NCBI GenBank assembly: GCA_964487555.1
Contig: CAZART010000089.1
Location: 1 to 22,310 of the forward strand
Length of the DNA stretch: 22,310 nucleotides
Direction of reading: 5' to 3'
Source: CAZART01 sp964487555
GTDB taxonomy: Bacteria; Bacteroidota; Rhodothermia; Rhodothermales; VXPQ01
Below are positions 1-8,267 of the stretch, piece by piece; the first letter of the stretch is position 1; each line of letters begins with the position of its first letter. Both the position numbers and the translations under genes were made by a program. Under the pieces are notes generated by a model. That model did not search any database. It saw only the letters and a list, made by a program, of their open reading frames with translations, and had not been told where the DNA came from.

Positions 1-7
1 ACACAGA

Positions 8-1789
8 TCACGTGTAGAAAAAATAGAGCACGAAGGCGGAGACGGCTACGAATAGGAGGGAGAGGATGCTGCCGGCGCGGAGGTAATCCGGGATGCGGTA
101 TCCGCCGGGGGTCATGAGCAGGGCGTTCACGTGGTGCGTGGGAATGAGGAACGAATTGGCGGCGCACACCCCCACTTGCAGTACCAGGACCTGGGGACCC
201 AGGCCGCCAATGCCGGATAACTCCAGGACGAGGGGCACCATAAGGACGGTAGCGGCGACATTGGACATGATCAGGGAGAAGACGGTCGTTAGAATGCCCA
301 GCACGAACAGAATCAGAAAGGGATGAATTCCCCGGATCGCCTCCCCAAGGTTCTGAGCGATCAACGATGCGGCACCCGACGTCTCCATGGCGATTCCAAT
401 CGGGATCAGGCCGGCAATCAGGAAGATCACTTTCCACTCGATGGCCCGGTATGCATCCTCGATGGTCAGAACGCCGCCCAGGATCATAGCCACCGCGCCG
501 GTCAGGAATCCCACGGAGATTGGGAGGTTCAGTATCAGCACGACGCCGATGGCGCCGATGAAACTGCTCACCGCAAGCCACGCCTTCTCCGGACGCTTGG
601 GTTCGGGGTTCTTGAATGGGGTGACGCTGATGAAGTCTTCACTATCCTCAAAAAACTGCAAGTTCTCCCATTTTCCGTGCAAGACCAGGGTGTCCCCGGC
701 TTTGATTTTTCGGCGCGGTAGGCCCTTTTCGATCACCTTACTACCGCTGAAAAAAACAACCACTTGCGTGTTGTGTGTTTCGCGCAGTCGAACCTCGCTG
801 ATGGTCTTCCCAACGATCTGGGATCGGGCCGGGATGACGACTTCGACGTATCCTCTCTCTGAATCCCGGGTTGATTTTTCCGCCTTGTGAAATTCGAGGT
901 CGTATTCATCCGCAAATGATTGTACATCCTCTTCGCGCCCCTGGATGACGATATTTTGTCCCGGCTCAAAGCGAATGTCCTCCCAGATATCGTAGTCCGA
1001 CCCGTCGTCATACACCCTCAGCAGATGGATATGGTGGACTGCCCCGATCTCGGACACGCTCACGAGTTTGCCGATGATCGGACTTTTCGGCGGAATCCGA
1101 AACGTAAAGGTGGAGTCGGACAGGCCCCATACATTGAGCAGCGTCTGCGTCGGAGAGGCCGCCGCCGGATCGTCGGGTTCGGAGGGAAGAACGAAGGATC
1201 CGAACGCGTAGAAATACCCGATACCGACCAGCAGAAGGAGGGCTCCGATCGGCGTGACGCTGAAAAGTCCGAAGGGATCGAGCCCCCGAGTCGTCAGCAG
1301 GTCGTTCAGTATGATCAATGAGCTGGTGCCCACCATCGTTAGCGTTCCCCCAAGCAGGGCGGCATACCCCATCGGCATCAGCAGGCTGGAGATGGACATT
1401 TTCTCCCGCTTTGAAATAACCATCAGGACCGGCAGGAAGAGGGCGGCCGCGCCGATGTTTTGCATGAAGCCCGACATAACCCCGACGGTAAGGGAGACCG
1501 TGGAGATGATCCGCCGCTTCCCCTTTCCGGCAACCCGGAGGATGAAGCCGGCGATCGTGTCGGTGATGCCCGATTTGTGCAGTCCGCGGCCCATAATCAT
1601 AACGCCCATGACGGCCACCACTGCATTGCTGGCAAATCCCGAGCGCGCCTGTTCGGGAGTGATGCTACCGGTCCAGACGAGCGTAAGCATGGCCAGTACG
1701 GCAACGAGATCGATCCGGACCCACTCCGTGACGATGAGAAAGACCGTGACGGCCAGGATGCACAGGAAGATGATTAGCTGCAGGTCCAT
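8..1789 (-). CDS. SLC13-family permease with two TrkA-C (RCK_C) domains
   Basis: Predicted inner-membrane anion or dicarboxylate/sulfate-type transporter of 593 residues, a normal length for the RCK_C-containing SLC13 branch. A hydrophobic N-terminal block (about residues 1-205) carries QNIGAA near 110-115. Two soluble RCK_C-like domains follow (about 226-300 and 312-395), each with the (I)IGK..SE(I/V) pattern. A second membrane block (about 403-593) carries MSNVAAT. The paired QN/SN motifs resemble the Ser-Asn motifs of the SLC13/DASS family. The start is the ATG whose complement lies at 1787-1789, with only a weak GAGAG upstream. The gene is complete, its stop being at 8-10. It diverges from the cupin gene and shows no link to the sugar locus. 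Substrate cannot be told from sequence. Family assignment is confident. Confidence 0.9.
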   Translation of the reverse strand: MDLQLIIFLCILAVTVFLIVTEWVRIDLVAVLAMLTLVWTGSITPEQARSGFASNAVVAVMGVMIMGRGLHKSGITDTIAGFILRVAGKGKRRIISTVSLTVGVMSGFMQNIGAAALFLPVLMVISKREKMSISSLLMPMGYAALLGGTLTMVGTSSLIILNDLLTTRGLDPFGLFSVTPIGALLLLVGIGYFYAFGSFVLPSEPDDPAAASPTQTLLNVWGLSDSTFTFRIPPKSPIIGKLVSVSEIGAVHHIHLLRVYDDGSDYDIWEDIRFEPGQNIVIQGREEDVQSFADEYDLEFHKAEKSTRDSERGYVEVVIPARSQIVGKTISEVRLRETHNTQVVVFFSGSKVIEKGLPRRKIKAGDTLVLHGKWENLQFFEDSEDFISVTPFKNPEPKRPEKAWLAVSSFIGAIGVVLILNLPISVGFLTGAVAMILGGVLTIEDAYRAIEWKVIFLIAGLIPIGIAMETSGAASLIAQNLGEAIRGIHPFLILFVLGILTTVFSLIMSNVAATVLMVPLVLELSGIGGLGPQVLVLQVGVCAANSFLIPTHHVNALLMTPGGYRIPDYLRAGSILSLLFVAVSAFVLYFFYT

Positions 1790-2158
1790 TTCGCGGTCTC
1801 TCGACAGTCGGATTCGACGTGTCTACGACGCGGGGGGGTGGGGTCGATGGAGATGGTCGAAAGACGAGCGTGCTGAAAAGGCGGGTCTCCATGCCTCACG
1901 GGCGCGCCCCACTCCGAACCTCCCCCGGTTGGGTGGACACTCCGAGAAACTATGCGCTGACGAGCAAGGAATAAAGGACGTCGGTCGTTGCCCATGGGCG
2001 TTCTCGTATGCGATCAATACGGCGAGATCCCGATGCAGGGCAGGTCGCATGAGGCGGCGGGGCCGCGACCGTTTTTTCCGCATGTAATAGATATCACGGC
2101 AGGCTACCGCCCAGGCCGCGATCACCGCGGAGGGCGAGCCACCCAAAAGGAAGGAGAC
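1790..2158. other. Divergent intergenic region
   Basis: This is the 369-base gap between the minus-strand transporter and the plus-strand cupin gene, so promoters for both should lie here. There is a G-rich run around 1829-1843 and a T-run followed by TAATAG near 2085-2090 that could be a -10 element for the cupin gene, without a convincing -35. An open frame begins in this gap and runs into the cupin gene, but it lacks a ribosome site and family similarity. No copy of the TTTC-repeat element found further right is present. Confidence 0.4.
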
Positions 2159-2677
2159 ATGAAATCCAAAGAGATCACGATCGAGCCTATCGCAGACGAC
2201 GGGACGTTTCCGAACAATGAGGAGCTGCCGGTACTGATCTACCGTCGGGCGATCGAGCTCGCGGGAAGTGATCCGGCCGGCCGTCTCGAGGAGATCTTTC
2301 GTGGGAATGCGTGGGGCGATTCGTGGCGCAATGGGATCTACACGTATCATCACTACCACAGCACGTGTCACGAGGTGCTGGGCGTGGCCGCCGGCACGGC
2401 GCGTGTACAGCTGGGCGGGGAGAAAGGAGGCGTCCTTGACCTCGAGCCCGGCGATGTTATCGTCATTCCCGCCGGCGTGGCGCATAAGAATCTGGGCTCG
2501 AGCCGCGAGTTTCTCGTGGTCGGCGCCTATCCGCCCGGTCAGCGGCTCGACATGAACTACGGCCGGCCGGAGGAGCGGCCTCAGGCCGACCGAAACATCG
2601 CGGCGACGCCGCTTCCCGAGACGGATCCCGTACACGGCCACAAGGGTCCGCTGGTCGAACAGTGGATGGCCCGTTAG
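2159..2677 (+). CDS. Cupin-domain protein, YjlB-like
   Basis: Small cytosolic cupin of 172 residues. The first cupin motif is seen around residues 63-80, with H64, H65, H67 and H71 as likely metal ligands (YHHYHSTCHEVLGV). The second is around 95-112 (LEPGDVIVIPAGVAHKN), with H109. The layout matches the YjlB-type single-domain cupins found in many bacteria, whose reaction is unknown to me. The start at 2159 is favoured over an in-frame upstream start at 1988 because a strong AAGGAAGGAG ribosome site sits just before it and the extra 57 upstream residues look like non-coding translation. It is probably a single-gene unit, or paired with the following small membrane gene. Confidence 0.85.
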   Translation: MKSKEITIEPIADDGTFPNNEELPVLIYRRAIELAGSDPAGRLEEIFRGNAWGDSWRNGIYTYHHYHSTCHEVLGVAAGTARVQLGGEKGGVLDLEPGDVIVIPAGVAHKNLGSSREFLVVGAYPPGQRLDMNYGRPEERPQADRNIAATPLPETDPVHGHKGPLVEQWMAR

Positions 2678-2865
2678 ATGCATTCGTCTGTCGCCGACGT
2701 GGGTTTGAGCGGCAGCGAATCCCATCGAGGGTGCCGGGCCATAATCCAGGCCGACATCGTGCGAATGTTACCTTTCAGCAGCCCCGATGTACGTCGAGAT
2801 TCCTATGTTTGCTGGACCACGGCAGGTTTTTGCCATCCTTGTTCTCACCCAGTTGGAGGTTCGTC

Positions 2866-3012
2866 ATGCTTGAGGTCATCATCGTTCTCGCCGTCATTGC
2901 CCTGGTCGCATCTCTGCTCGGCTTTCGCGGAATAGCGGGACTGACGGCCGGAGTTGCCAAGATATTGCTCGTCGTCTTCCTGATTCTCGTAGTGATCGCC
3001 TTCTTACTGTAG
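2866..3012 (+). CDS. DUF1328 small membrane protein (YtjA-like)
   Basis: A 48-residue, almost wholly hydrophobic protein with two predicted membrane helices around a GFRGIAGLTAGVAK turn. That turn matches the GF-GIA-----AK signature of DUF1328 proteins, usually about 50-60 residues. TTGGAGG at 2853-2859 provides a good ribosome site for the ATG at 2866. The same frame is open further upstream to 2662 and overlaps the cupin stop, but that part has no family resemblance. Function is unknown; members are often small inner-membrane proteins, some stress-induced. I see no connection with the sugar locus. Confidence 0.8.
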   Translation: MLEVIIVLAVIALVASLLGFRGIAGLTAGVAKILLVVFLILVVIAFLL

Positions 3013-3015
3013 ATT

Positions 3016-3059
3016 GTATTTCATCGCTGAACAGATCGTATTCCATCGCTGAACAGTTC
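3016..3059. repeat. Tandem duplication, 22-base unit, two copies
   Basis: Copy 1 starts at 3016 and copy 2 at 3038. Both contain ATCGCTGAACAG preceded by GTATT, and they differ at two positions of 22 (T/C at unit position 6, A/T at position 20). It begins four bases after the DUF1328 stop codon. Only two units are present, so it is neither a CRISPR nor a long satellite. Role unknown. Confidence 0.7.
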
Positions 3060-3286
3060 CCACGGCCGCCAGGCGCCGGGATCGGCGAAGGATCGTCGTC
3101 ATCCCGATGTGACGCGATACAGCCGTCGAAGCAATTCTTCCTTTCCCGGGCGCTTTCTCTGGGAGGCCGGCCCAGGCGGTAGGTGCGGCGATACGTCCCG
3201 CGCTGCTCGTCCGACTCATCTCATCCGGTGACGAACAAAGCGATCGTTGTATGAAGCGCTCGCCATCGAATCAGGCGGCCAAATAA

Positions 3287-3313
3287 TTTCAGAAGATTTC
3301 GCTATCTTTCGAT
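3287..3313 (+). promoter_or_regulatory. Putative DeoR/AgaR-type operator, site 1
   Basis: TTTC occurs at 3287, 3297 and 3307, exactly 10 bases apart. The core TTTCGCTATCTTTCGAT (3297-3313) fits the element shared by five intergenic sites in this window. It lies about 26 bases upstream of the -35 box of the PfkB-operon promoter. The predicted binder is the DeoR-type regulator encoded at 10162-10944; this is inference from motif recurrence and position. Confidence 0.6.
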
Positions 3314-3338
3314 ATCGGCCTTAATGATGTTCGAAGAG

Positions 3339-3367
3339 TTGCTTTTCGAGCTTCGAAGCCTTACATA
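3339..3367 (+). promoter_or_regulatory. Predicted promoter of the PfkB-aldolase-agaS operon
   Basis: A -35-like TTGCTT (3339-3344), 17-base spacer and TACATA (3362-3367). The spacer contains the palindrome CTTCGAAG, and TTCGAAG also occurs at 3330-3336, 22 bases before its second copy at 3352. A second possible start region, TTGTTT at 3396-3401, overlaps a TTTCGTTTA half-element. Promoter grammar in this phylum can differ from the sigma70 consensus, so this is tentative. Confidence 0.4.
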
Positions 3368-3570
3368 TAGATCTTTCTGAGGGGAGACGCCCCCCTTGTT
3401 TAGCTTTCGTTTAAAACATACACCGAGACGGGATTGCGCAGGATGGAGCTATTCACAACCGAAGTGAGATGCAGGACGCGCGGAGATCACCACGTCGCTA
3501 ACGACCGTCCGTCGTCACCGCGCCGTTGCACCGCTTCCGCGCATCGATTCTCATGGGCCCTCAACGCCAC

Positions 3571-4539
3571 ATGATGGAGCGACCTGAACGCGAAGTGCCG
3601 GTTTTGGTGGTCGTGGGCGAGCTTAACGTCGATCTGATCCTCGAGCGTGCGAATGCATTGCCCGAACTTGGAAAGGAGCGCGTCGTCGAGGGCTTGACAC
3701 TGACACTGGGATCCTCCTCTGCGATTCTCGCCGCTAACGCAAGCGCGATCGGACTGGACGTAGGATTTGTCGGCCGCGTAGGTTCCGACCTCTTCGGACA
3801 CCTCGTAATCGAACGACTGGAATCCAGGCGCGTGGACACGCGACACGTGATAGAGACGCCGGAGGTCGCCACCGGACTGACCGCGATTTTCACACACGGT
3901 ACGGAGCGCGGCGCTTTGACTTATCCGGGGGCTATGGAGCGACTGACGGTTGACGACATGCCCTGGGCCTATTTGGCGGAGGCTAGGCATCTACACGTAT
4001 CGTCGTACTATTTGCAAACCGGACTTCGGCCGGGATGCCGGGAGCTATTTCGCTGGGCCAAGGAATCCGGCCTTTCCACGTCGTTCGACACCAACTGGGA
4101 TCCTGACGAAGCGTGGGGAGACGACGTGCTCGACATCCTCGAGTACGTGGACGTGTTCCTGCCGAACGACGACGAAGCTCGGCTCATAAGCGGTGAAAAC
4201 GACCTTGACCGCTCCATGGACGTGCTTGCGCGTCGAGCAGGGACGGTAGTCGTGACGTGCGGCGCCGGTGGAGTTCGTGCGCGGCGGGGTGGCGAGACAT
4301 ATTCTCTGGCGGCTCTATCGGTCGAGCCGGTGGACGCCGTCGGTGCGGGGGATACCTTCAATGCAGGCTTTCTATATCAGTACACGCAAGGGCGGCCCCT
4401 GGAGAGCTGTCTCCGGTTCGGCCTGCTCACGGGTGCCTACTCGACGTTGGCCCCGGGAGGAACGGCCGCATTTGACGACATGGAGCGGTTTGGACAGTTC
4501 GCCGATGATGCGCTCGAAGGTTCTCCTTCCGGCCCTTAG
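3571..4539 (+). CDS. PfkB-family sugar kinase
   Basis: Ribokinase-fold kinase of 322 residues from the ATG at 3571. The N-terminal strand GELNVDLI (about 16-23) and the C-terminal PfkB signature DAVGAGDTFNAGF (255-267, D261 being the expected catalytic base) are intact, as is the substrate-side GRVGSDLFG. Start choice is uncertain: a TTG at 3526 and an ATG at 3553 are in frame, with no clear ribosome site for any; 3571/3574 is closest to the usual family start. First gene of an operon; the aldolase follows after 37 bases. From context the likely substrate is tagatose-6-phosphate, giving tagatose-1,6-bisphosphate, but phosphorylation of the free amino sugar cannot be excluded, since no other classical sugar kinase is in view. 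Confidence 0.9.
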   Translation: MMERPEREVPVLVVVGELNVDLILERANALPELGKERVVEGLTLTLGSSSAILAANASAIGLDVGFVGRVGSDLFGHLVIERLESRRVDTRHVIETPEVATGLTAIFTHGTERGALTYPGAMERLTVDDMPWAYLAEARHLHVSSYYLQTGLRPGCRELFRWAKESGLSTSFDTNWDPDEAWGDDVLDILEYVDVFLPNDDEARLISGENDLDRSMDVLARRAGTVVVTCGAGGVRARRGGETYSLAALSVEPVDAVGAGDTFNAGFLYQYTQGRPLESCLRFGLLTGAYSTLAPGGTAAFDDMERFGQFADDALEGSPSGP

Positions 4540-4576
4540 TACCCTCGTTTTTGCCATCGAGTAACACGGATCCGAT

Positions 4577-5626
4577 ATGCTATCAGACCTGGGCCTTCCT
4601 CCGGGTATATATCGTCGCCTACGGCGCCTCAGCGATGAGGACGGGCGCTTTTCCATGCTCGCTATCGACCAGCGAGGCTCGCTCCGAAAGATGATCGGCG
4701 CGAGAAGGCAAACGTCGTCGAAAGACGTTACGGCGGAGGAGATGCGCCGTGTGAAGCGCATTGTGACAGCATCGATAGGACCTCTGGCGACGGCCGTATT
4801 GACCGACCCGATCTACGGCTACCCGGCCGGTGCGGACGGATTGCCGCCGTCTACCGGTCTACTTCTGGCGGCGGAAGTCACCGGGTATGAAGCCGCGAAC
4901 GAGCAGGAGCGCCGATCGCGTCTTCTGGAGGAATGGTCGGTCGAGGACGCGCTCCGAACGGGTGCCGACGGCGTCAAGCTCCTGGTCTGGCACCATCCCG
5001 ACGCCTCTTCCGAGACCCACCGGCACCAGCAGGACGTCGTGCAGGCTCTCGGCGAGCAGTGTGCTGCATCTGAAATGCCATTCGTGCTGGAAGCCGTGAC
5101 GTACGCGCTGGATGGAGAGGACCCGAAAGGAGAATCTTTCGCCCGCCTGAAGCCGGATCTCGTGGTAGATGCAGCGCGCACCTATTCAGACCCTCGATTC
5201 CAGGTCACCCTTCTGAAGCTCGAGTTTCCGGCCAACCTCAAGAATGTCGAGGAATTCCAGTCCAGCAGCTTTGCGGCGGACGGAGTCGTTTACGGACTTT
5301 CGGAAGTGCGATCGGCCTGTCAGCGGCTCAATGCGGCGGCAGGTGTGCCATGGGTCATTCTGAGCGCCGGTGTCGATCCCGACGAATTCCTCGAGAACGT
5401 GCGCCTCGCCAACGAGGCCGGAAGTAGCGGCTTTCTCTGCGGCCGCGTCGTTTGGAAACATGTCCTCGACGCATTTCCCGACGAGTCACGCATGCGCGCA
5501 TTGAGCGAAACGCAAGGCCGCCGGCATTTTGAAAGGATTCGAAACGCAAACGACACGGCGAAGCCCTGGCATCAACATGCCCGCTTCGCCCGCGTACACG
5601 TTGAGCAGGAGATAACCCATGTATAA
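4577..5626 (+). CDS. lacD: Tagatose-1,6-bisphosphate aldolase, class I (LacD-like)
   Basis: Cytosolic class I aldolase of 349 residues, predicted to cleave tagatose-1,6-bisphosphate into dihydroxyacetone phosphate and glyceraldehyde-3-phosphate. The N-terminal FSMLAIDQRGS (25-35) is typical of the LacD/YihT group. GVKLLVWHH (132-140) carries K134, and LLKLEFP (212-218) carries K214, the likely Schiff-base lysine by analogy with LacD. Family length is about 325-350. The stop overlaps the following SIS gene by 8 bases (ATG at 5619, stop at 5624-5626), which implies translational coupling. Sulfofructose-phosphate aldolase (YihT) belongs to the same family, but no other sulfoquinovose gene is present, so the tagatose pathway is favoured. 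Confidence 0.88.
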   Translation: MLSDLGLPPGIYRRLRRLSDEDGRFSMLAIDQRGSLRKMIGARRQTSSKDVTAEEMRRVKRIVTASIGPLATAVLTDPIYGYPAGADGLPPSTGLLLAAEVTGYEAANEQERRSRLLEEWSVEDALRTGADGVKLLVWHHPDASSETHRHQQDVVQALGEQCAASEMPFVLEAVTYALDGEDPKGESFARLKPDLVVDAARTYSDPRFQVTLLKLEFPANLKNVEEFQSSSFAADGVVYGLSEVRSACQRLNAAAGVPWVILSAGVDPDEFLENVRLANEAGSSGFLCGRVVWKHVLDAFPDESRMRALSETQGRRHFERIRNANDTAKPWHQHARFARVHVEQEITHV

Positions 5627-6974
5627 TAAAGGTGCCTTGATGGGCCACGCAGGTGAGAACGTCGCATTAAGGACGTATCTCGATGTATGCGCGGCAGGTG
5701 ATCACATCCTGTCAAGCTTGCTACGGGAGCCGAACCCGGGGCGCGGAGTCGTCCACACGCCACGAGAAATCGTGCAGCAGCCGTTCCTCTGGCGCGAGAC
5801 GGCGCGCCGGATGAAGCGGCTCGGGCCCGATTTAATGACGTTCCTGGAATCGGCAGGCCTCTACGACGCGGCGGACCGGGCCCACGTGCTTCTTACCGGC
5901 GCGGGCACGTCGAATTTCGTCGGTCTTTCGCTGATCGATCTTCTTCGCACTCGCCTACGGACGTCGTGCTCCGCGTTTCCCACGACGCGGATTACGGCCG
6001 CACCGTCGCTTTTTTTCCTGCCCGGGCAACGATTAGTACTCATTCACTTTGCCCGGTCGGGCAACAGCCCGGAGAGCACGAACGTCCTGGACGTGGCCCT
6101 GCAACATCACGCGGATTCCATCCGGCACGTTGTAATTACGTGTAATGAAAAGGGTGAGCTTGCGCGCCGCGCTCGCGCTCATCCGGAGCAGGTCTTCCTG
6201 ATCGTTCTCGATCAGGCGTGTAACGACCGCGGCCTGGCTATGACGAGCTCATTCAGCAATATGGTCGTTGCAGGGCAAGCGATCGCCCATCTCGACGACA
6301 TAGAATGGTTCAACAGCCTGATTGAACGAACGGCGAAAGCGGCCGAACACTTGATCGCGACCTACGCGGACGAGATTTACGAACTCGCCGAGCCCGGCGT
6401 CGCACGCGTTTTTTATCTGGGAAATGGCGACCTGTTCGGCGCCGCCGCCGAATCCGCACTGAAAGTGCAGGAGCTCAGTGTCGGACAGGTCATAGCGATC
6501 GGCGAAGATCCTCTTAGCTTTCGTCACGGCCCGATCTCTGCCGTCGACGGCAATACAATGGTCGTCTTCCTTCTTTCGGAAGATCCCTATACCCGTCGCT
6601 ATGAACTCGACGTTCTTCTTCAATATCAGGAGGCATTCAAAGAAATAGGCGCTCGCGTGGTCGTGCTCGGCAGCAGTGTGGCCGTGCCCGGGCTGGACAG
6701 CAGCATCACCGTTCTCGAGTACGATCCGCATGGAGCATGGAGCGTTCCCCCGCTCTATCAGGTAAATATCGCCACTCTCTTTGGGCAGTTATTCGGCTTA
6801 TTGGCCTCCTATAAGCGCAATCTCAACGTCGACGATCCATCCGTCGCGAAGGAATTCTACAGCCGCACCGTGCAGGGTGTCCGAATTTACGAATATCGAG
6901 ACGGGCAGACGGGGGATGGGCATGCTTTAGGCGGGCATGTTGGAGATGGACATGCCGCGGATGGGCCGGCTTAG
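5619..6974 (+). CDS. agaS: AgaS-type SIS-domain sugar isomerase/deaminase
   Basis: Cytosolic protein with two SIS domains, matching AgaS, which converts galactosamine-6-phosphate to tagatose-6-phosphate plus ammonia. Visible marks are HTPREIVQQPFLW (46-58), typical of AgaS N-termini; GAGTSNF (94-100) and ARSGNSPES (145-153) in the first SIS domain; and SFRHGP (300-305) in the second. At 451 residues it is longer than the usual 380-390, partly because of a Gly/His/Asp-rich tail (about 429-451) built from short repeats. The start at 5619 overlaps the aldolase stop; a second ATG at 5640 (MGHAGENVAL) is possible. Neighbours supply the kinase and aldolase for its product. Confidence 0.88.
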   Translation: MYNKGALMGHAGENVALRTYLDVCAAGDHILSSLLREPNPGRGVVHTPREIVQQPFLWRETARRMKRLGPDLMTFLESAGLYDAADRAHVLLTGAGTSNFVGLSLIDLLRTRLRTSCSAFPTTRITAAPSLFFLPGQRLVLIHFARSGNSPESTNVLDVALQHHADSIRHVVITCNEKGELARRARAHPEQVFLIVLDQACNDRGLAMTSSFSNMVVAGQAIAHLDDIEWFNSLIERTAKAAEHLIATYADEIYELAEPGVARVFYLGNGDLFGAAAESALKVQELSVGQVIAIGEDPLSFRHGPISAVDGNTMVVFLLSEDPYTRRYELDVLLQYQEAFKEIGARVVVLGSSVAVPGLDSSITVLEYDPHGAWSVPPLYQVNIATLFGQLFGLLASYKRNLNVDDPSVAKEFYSRTVQGVRIYEYRDGQTGDGHALGGHVGDGHAADGPA

Positions 6975-7022
6975 ACAACCCTACGGAAATCGCCGAAAAC
7001 GCACGTCAATTACGCCAAATAA

Positions 7023-8267
7023 ATGAGCATCCTGGATGCATCTCGGGCGGATCAGACGGTCATCAACAAGGGGCCCGTGGTCCGGGAGCTTGTCGGCCAT
7101 CTTACGGATCGTTTCGAAAACGAAAAAACCCTGCTGGCGATCTGCCCGAACTCCGAGCTCGTCACAAGGGCGGGGCTTCACGCGGCGAAGGAGGCCGACG
7201 CGCCCTTGCTGCTGGCCGCCACGCTCAATCAGGTCGACATCGACGGGGGGTACACCGGCTGGACCCCCCAAACGCTCGTCGATTTCATCGCGGAGGAAAG
7301 CGAGCGCATCGGGCTGAACGGGCTGATTCTCCCCTGTCTCGATCACGGCGGCCCGTGGCTGAAGGACGAGCATGCCAGCAAAGGGTATTCCTATGCGGAA
7401 ACGATGGAAGCGGTCAAGCGCTCTCTCGAAGCGTGCATCGAGGCCGGCTATGCTCTTCTGCACATCGATCCGACCGTCGACCGCACGCTGCCGCCGGGGA
7501 CGCCGATGCCGATCGAACTCGTCGTAGAACGGACGCTTGAGCTGATTCAGCATTCCGAAGCGTACAGGAGTCGCCGGGGCCTTCCGGCCATCAGTTATGA
7601 GGTCGGAACGGAAGAAGTGCACGGAGGGCTCGCCGATATGCATAACTTCGACGCCTTTCTTTCGGCTCTTGACGAAGGATTACGGTCTCTCGGGCTCGAG
7701 CACGCCTGGCCTGCATTCGTCGTCGGCAAGGTCGGAACGGATCTCCATACCACGTATTTCGAGCCGACGGTCGCCCAGGAATTGACGCGACGAGTCAAGC
7801 CGTACGGCGCTCTTATTAAGGGGCATTACACTGATTACGTCGATAACCCCGAGGATTATCCCACCAGCGGCATGGGCGGTGCGAACGTCGGGCCGGAATA
7901 CACCGAAGAGGAGTACGGCGCGCTCATGGACCTCGTTGCACTCGAGCGTAAGCTGGGGTTCAACTCCGGGCTGACGGAAGCTCTCCACGAGGCGGTCGTT
8001 CGAACGGGTCGGTGGAAGAAATGGCTCCAGGACGACGAGCCCGGAGCCTTTGAGGCACTGGAACCGTCCCGCCAGTCGTGGCTGATCCGGACAGGGAGCC
8101 GGTACATCTGGACCGACGCCGGCGTCGTCGAGGCGCGCGGCCACCTGTACCACAATCTTCGGAATCACCGCGACGCAGATGCCTACGTCCTCTGGCGCGT
8201 GAAGATTTCGATCATGAAATATTATCACGCCTTCAATCTCGTTGGATGGAACAGAGAGCTGTTATGA
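7023..8267 (+). CDS. GatZ/KbaZ-like protein (class II tagatose-bisphosphate aldolase non-catalytic subunit family)
   Basis: Cytosolic protein of 414 residues, near the usual 420 for GatZ/KbaZ/AgaZ. Family blocks are LLAATLNQVDIDGGYTGWTP (63-82), LPCLDHGGPW (103-112), a LHIDPTVD strand, YEVGTEEVHGG and VVGKVGTDLHTT; the C-terminal third ends in MKYYHAFNL. In enterobacteria this family stabilises the class II aldolase GatY/KbaY, but no GatY/KbaY is in the window and the aldolase present is class I, so a classical subunit role is doubtful. A kinase role has been proposed for AgaZ-type members; I recall this from the literature and could not check it. It starts 48 bases after agaS, and its stop overlaps the next start in ATGA. 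Confidence 0.82.
   Translation: MSILDASRADQTVINKGPVVRELVGHLTDRFENEKTLLAICPNSELVTRAGLHAAKEADAPLLLAATLNQVDIDGGYTGWTPQTLVDFIAEESERIGLNGLILPCLDHGGPWLKDEHASKGYSYAETMEAVKRSLEACIEAGYALLHIDPTVDRTLPPGTPMPIELVVERTLELIQHSEAYRSRRGLPAISYEVGTEEVHGGLADMHNFDAFLSALDEGLRSLGLEHAWPAFVVGKVGTDLHTTYFEPTVAQELTRRVKPYGALIKGHYTDYVDNPEDYPTSGMGGANVGPEYTEEEYGALMDLVALERKLGFNSGLTEALHEAVVRTGRWKKWLQDDEPGAFEALEPSRQSWLIRTGSRYIWTDAGVVEARGHLYHNLRNHRDADAYVLWRVKISIMKYYHAFNLVGWNRELL

Larger units (their letters stand above)
3013..3570. other. 558-base intergenic region before the sugar operon
   Basis: It holds, left to right, a 22-base tandem duplication (3016-3059), about 220 bases in which I see no gene or clear site, three phased TTTC blocks (3287-3313), a sigma70-like promoter (3339-3367), and a single TTTCGTTTA half-element at 3405-3413. 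The leader from the predicted promoter to the PfkB start is nearly 200 bases. A minus-strand open frame at 3004-3219 has no family resemblance and is treated as chance. Confidence 0.5.

Noticed and set aside
1988..2158. Upstream extension of the cupin gene
   Set aside because: The extra 57 residues have no family match, and the strong AAGGAAGGAG site supports the ATG at 2159.
3016..3059. CRISPR-like repeat
   Set aside because: Only two directly adjoining units, no spacers and no cas genes.
3142..3157. Further TTTC pair at 3142 and 3154
   Set aside because: Spacing is 12 bases rather than 10 and the flanking TTTCG(C/T)T core is missing.
8078..8263. Upstream extension of the DUF4832 gene
   Set aside because: It lies wholly inside the GatZ-like gene in another frame and would place the signal peptide internally; the ATGA overlap is the natural start.
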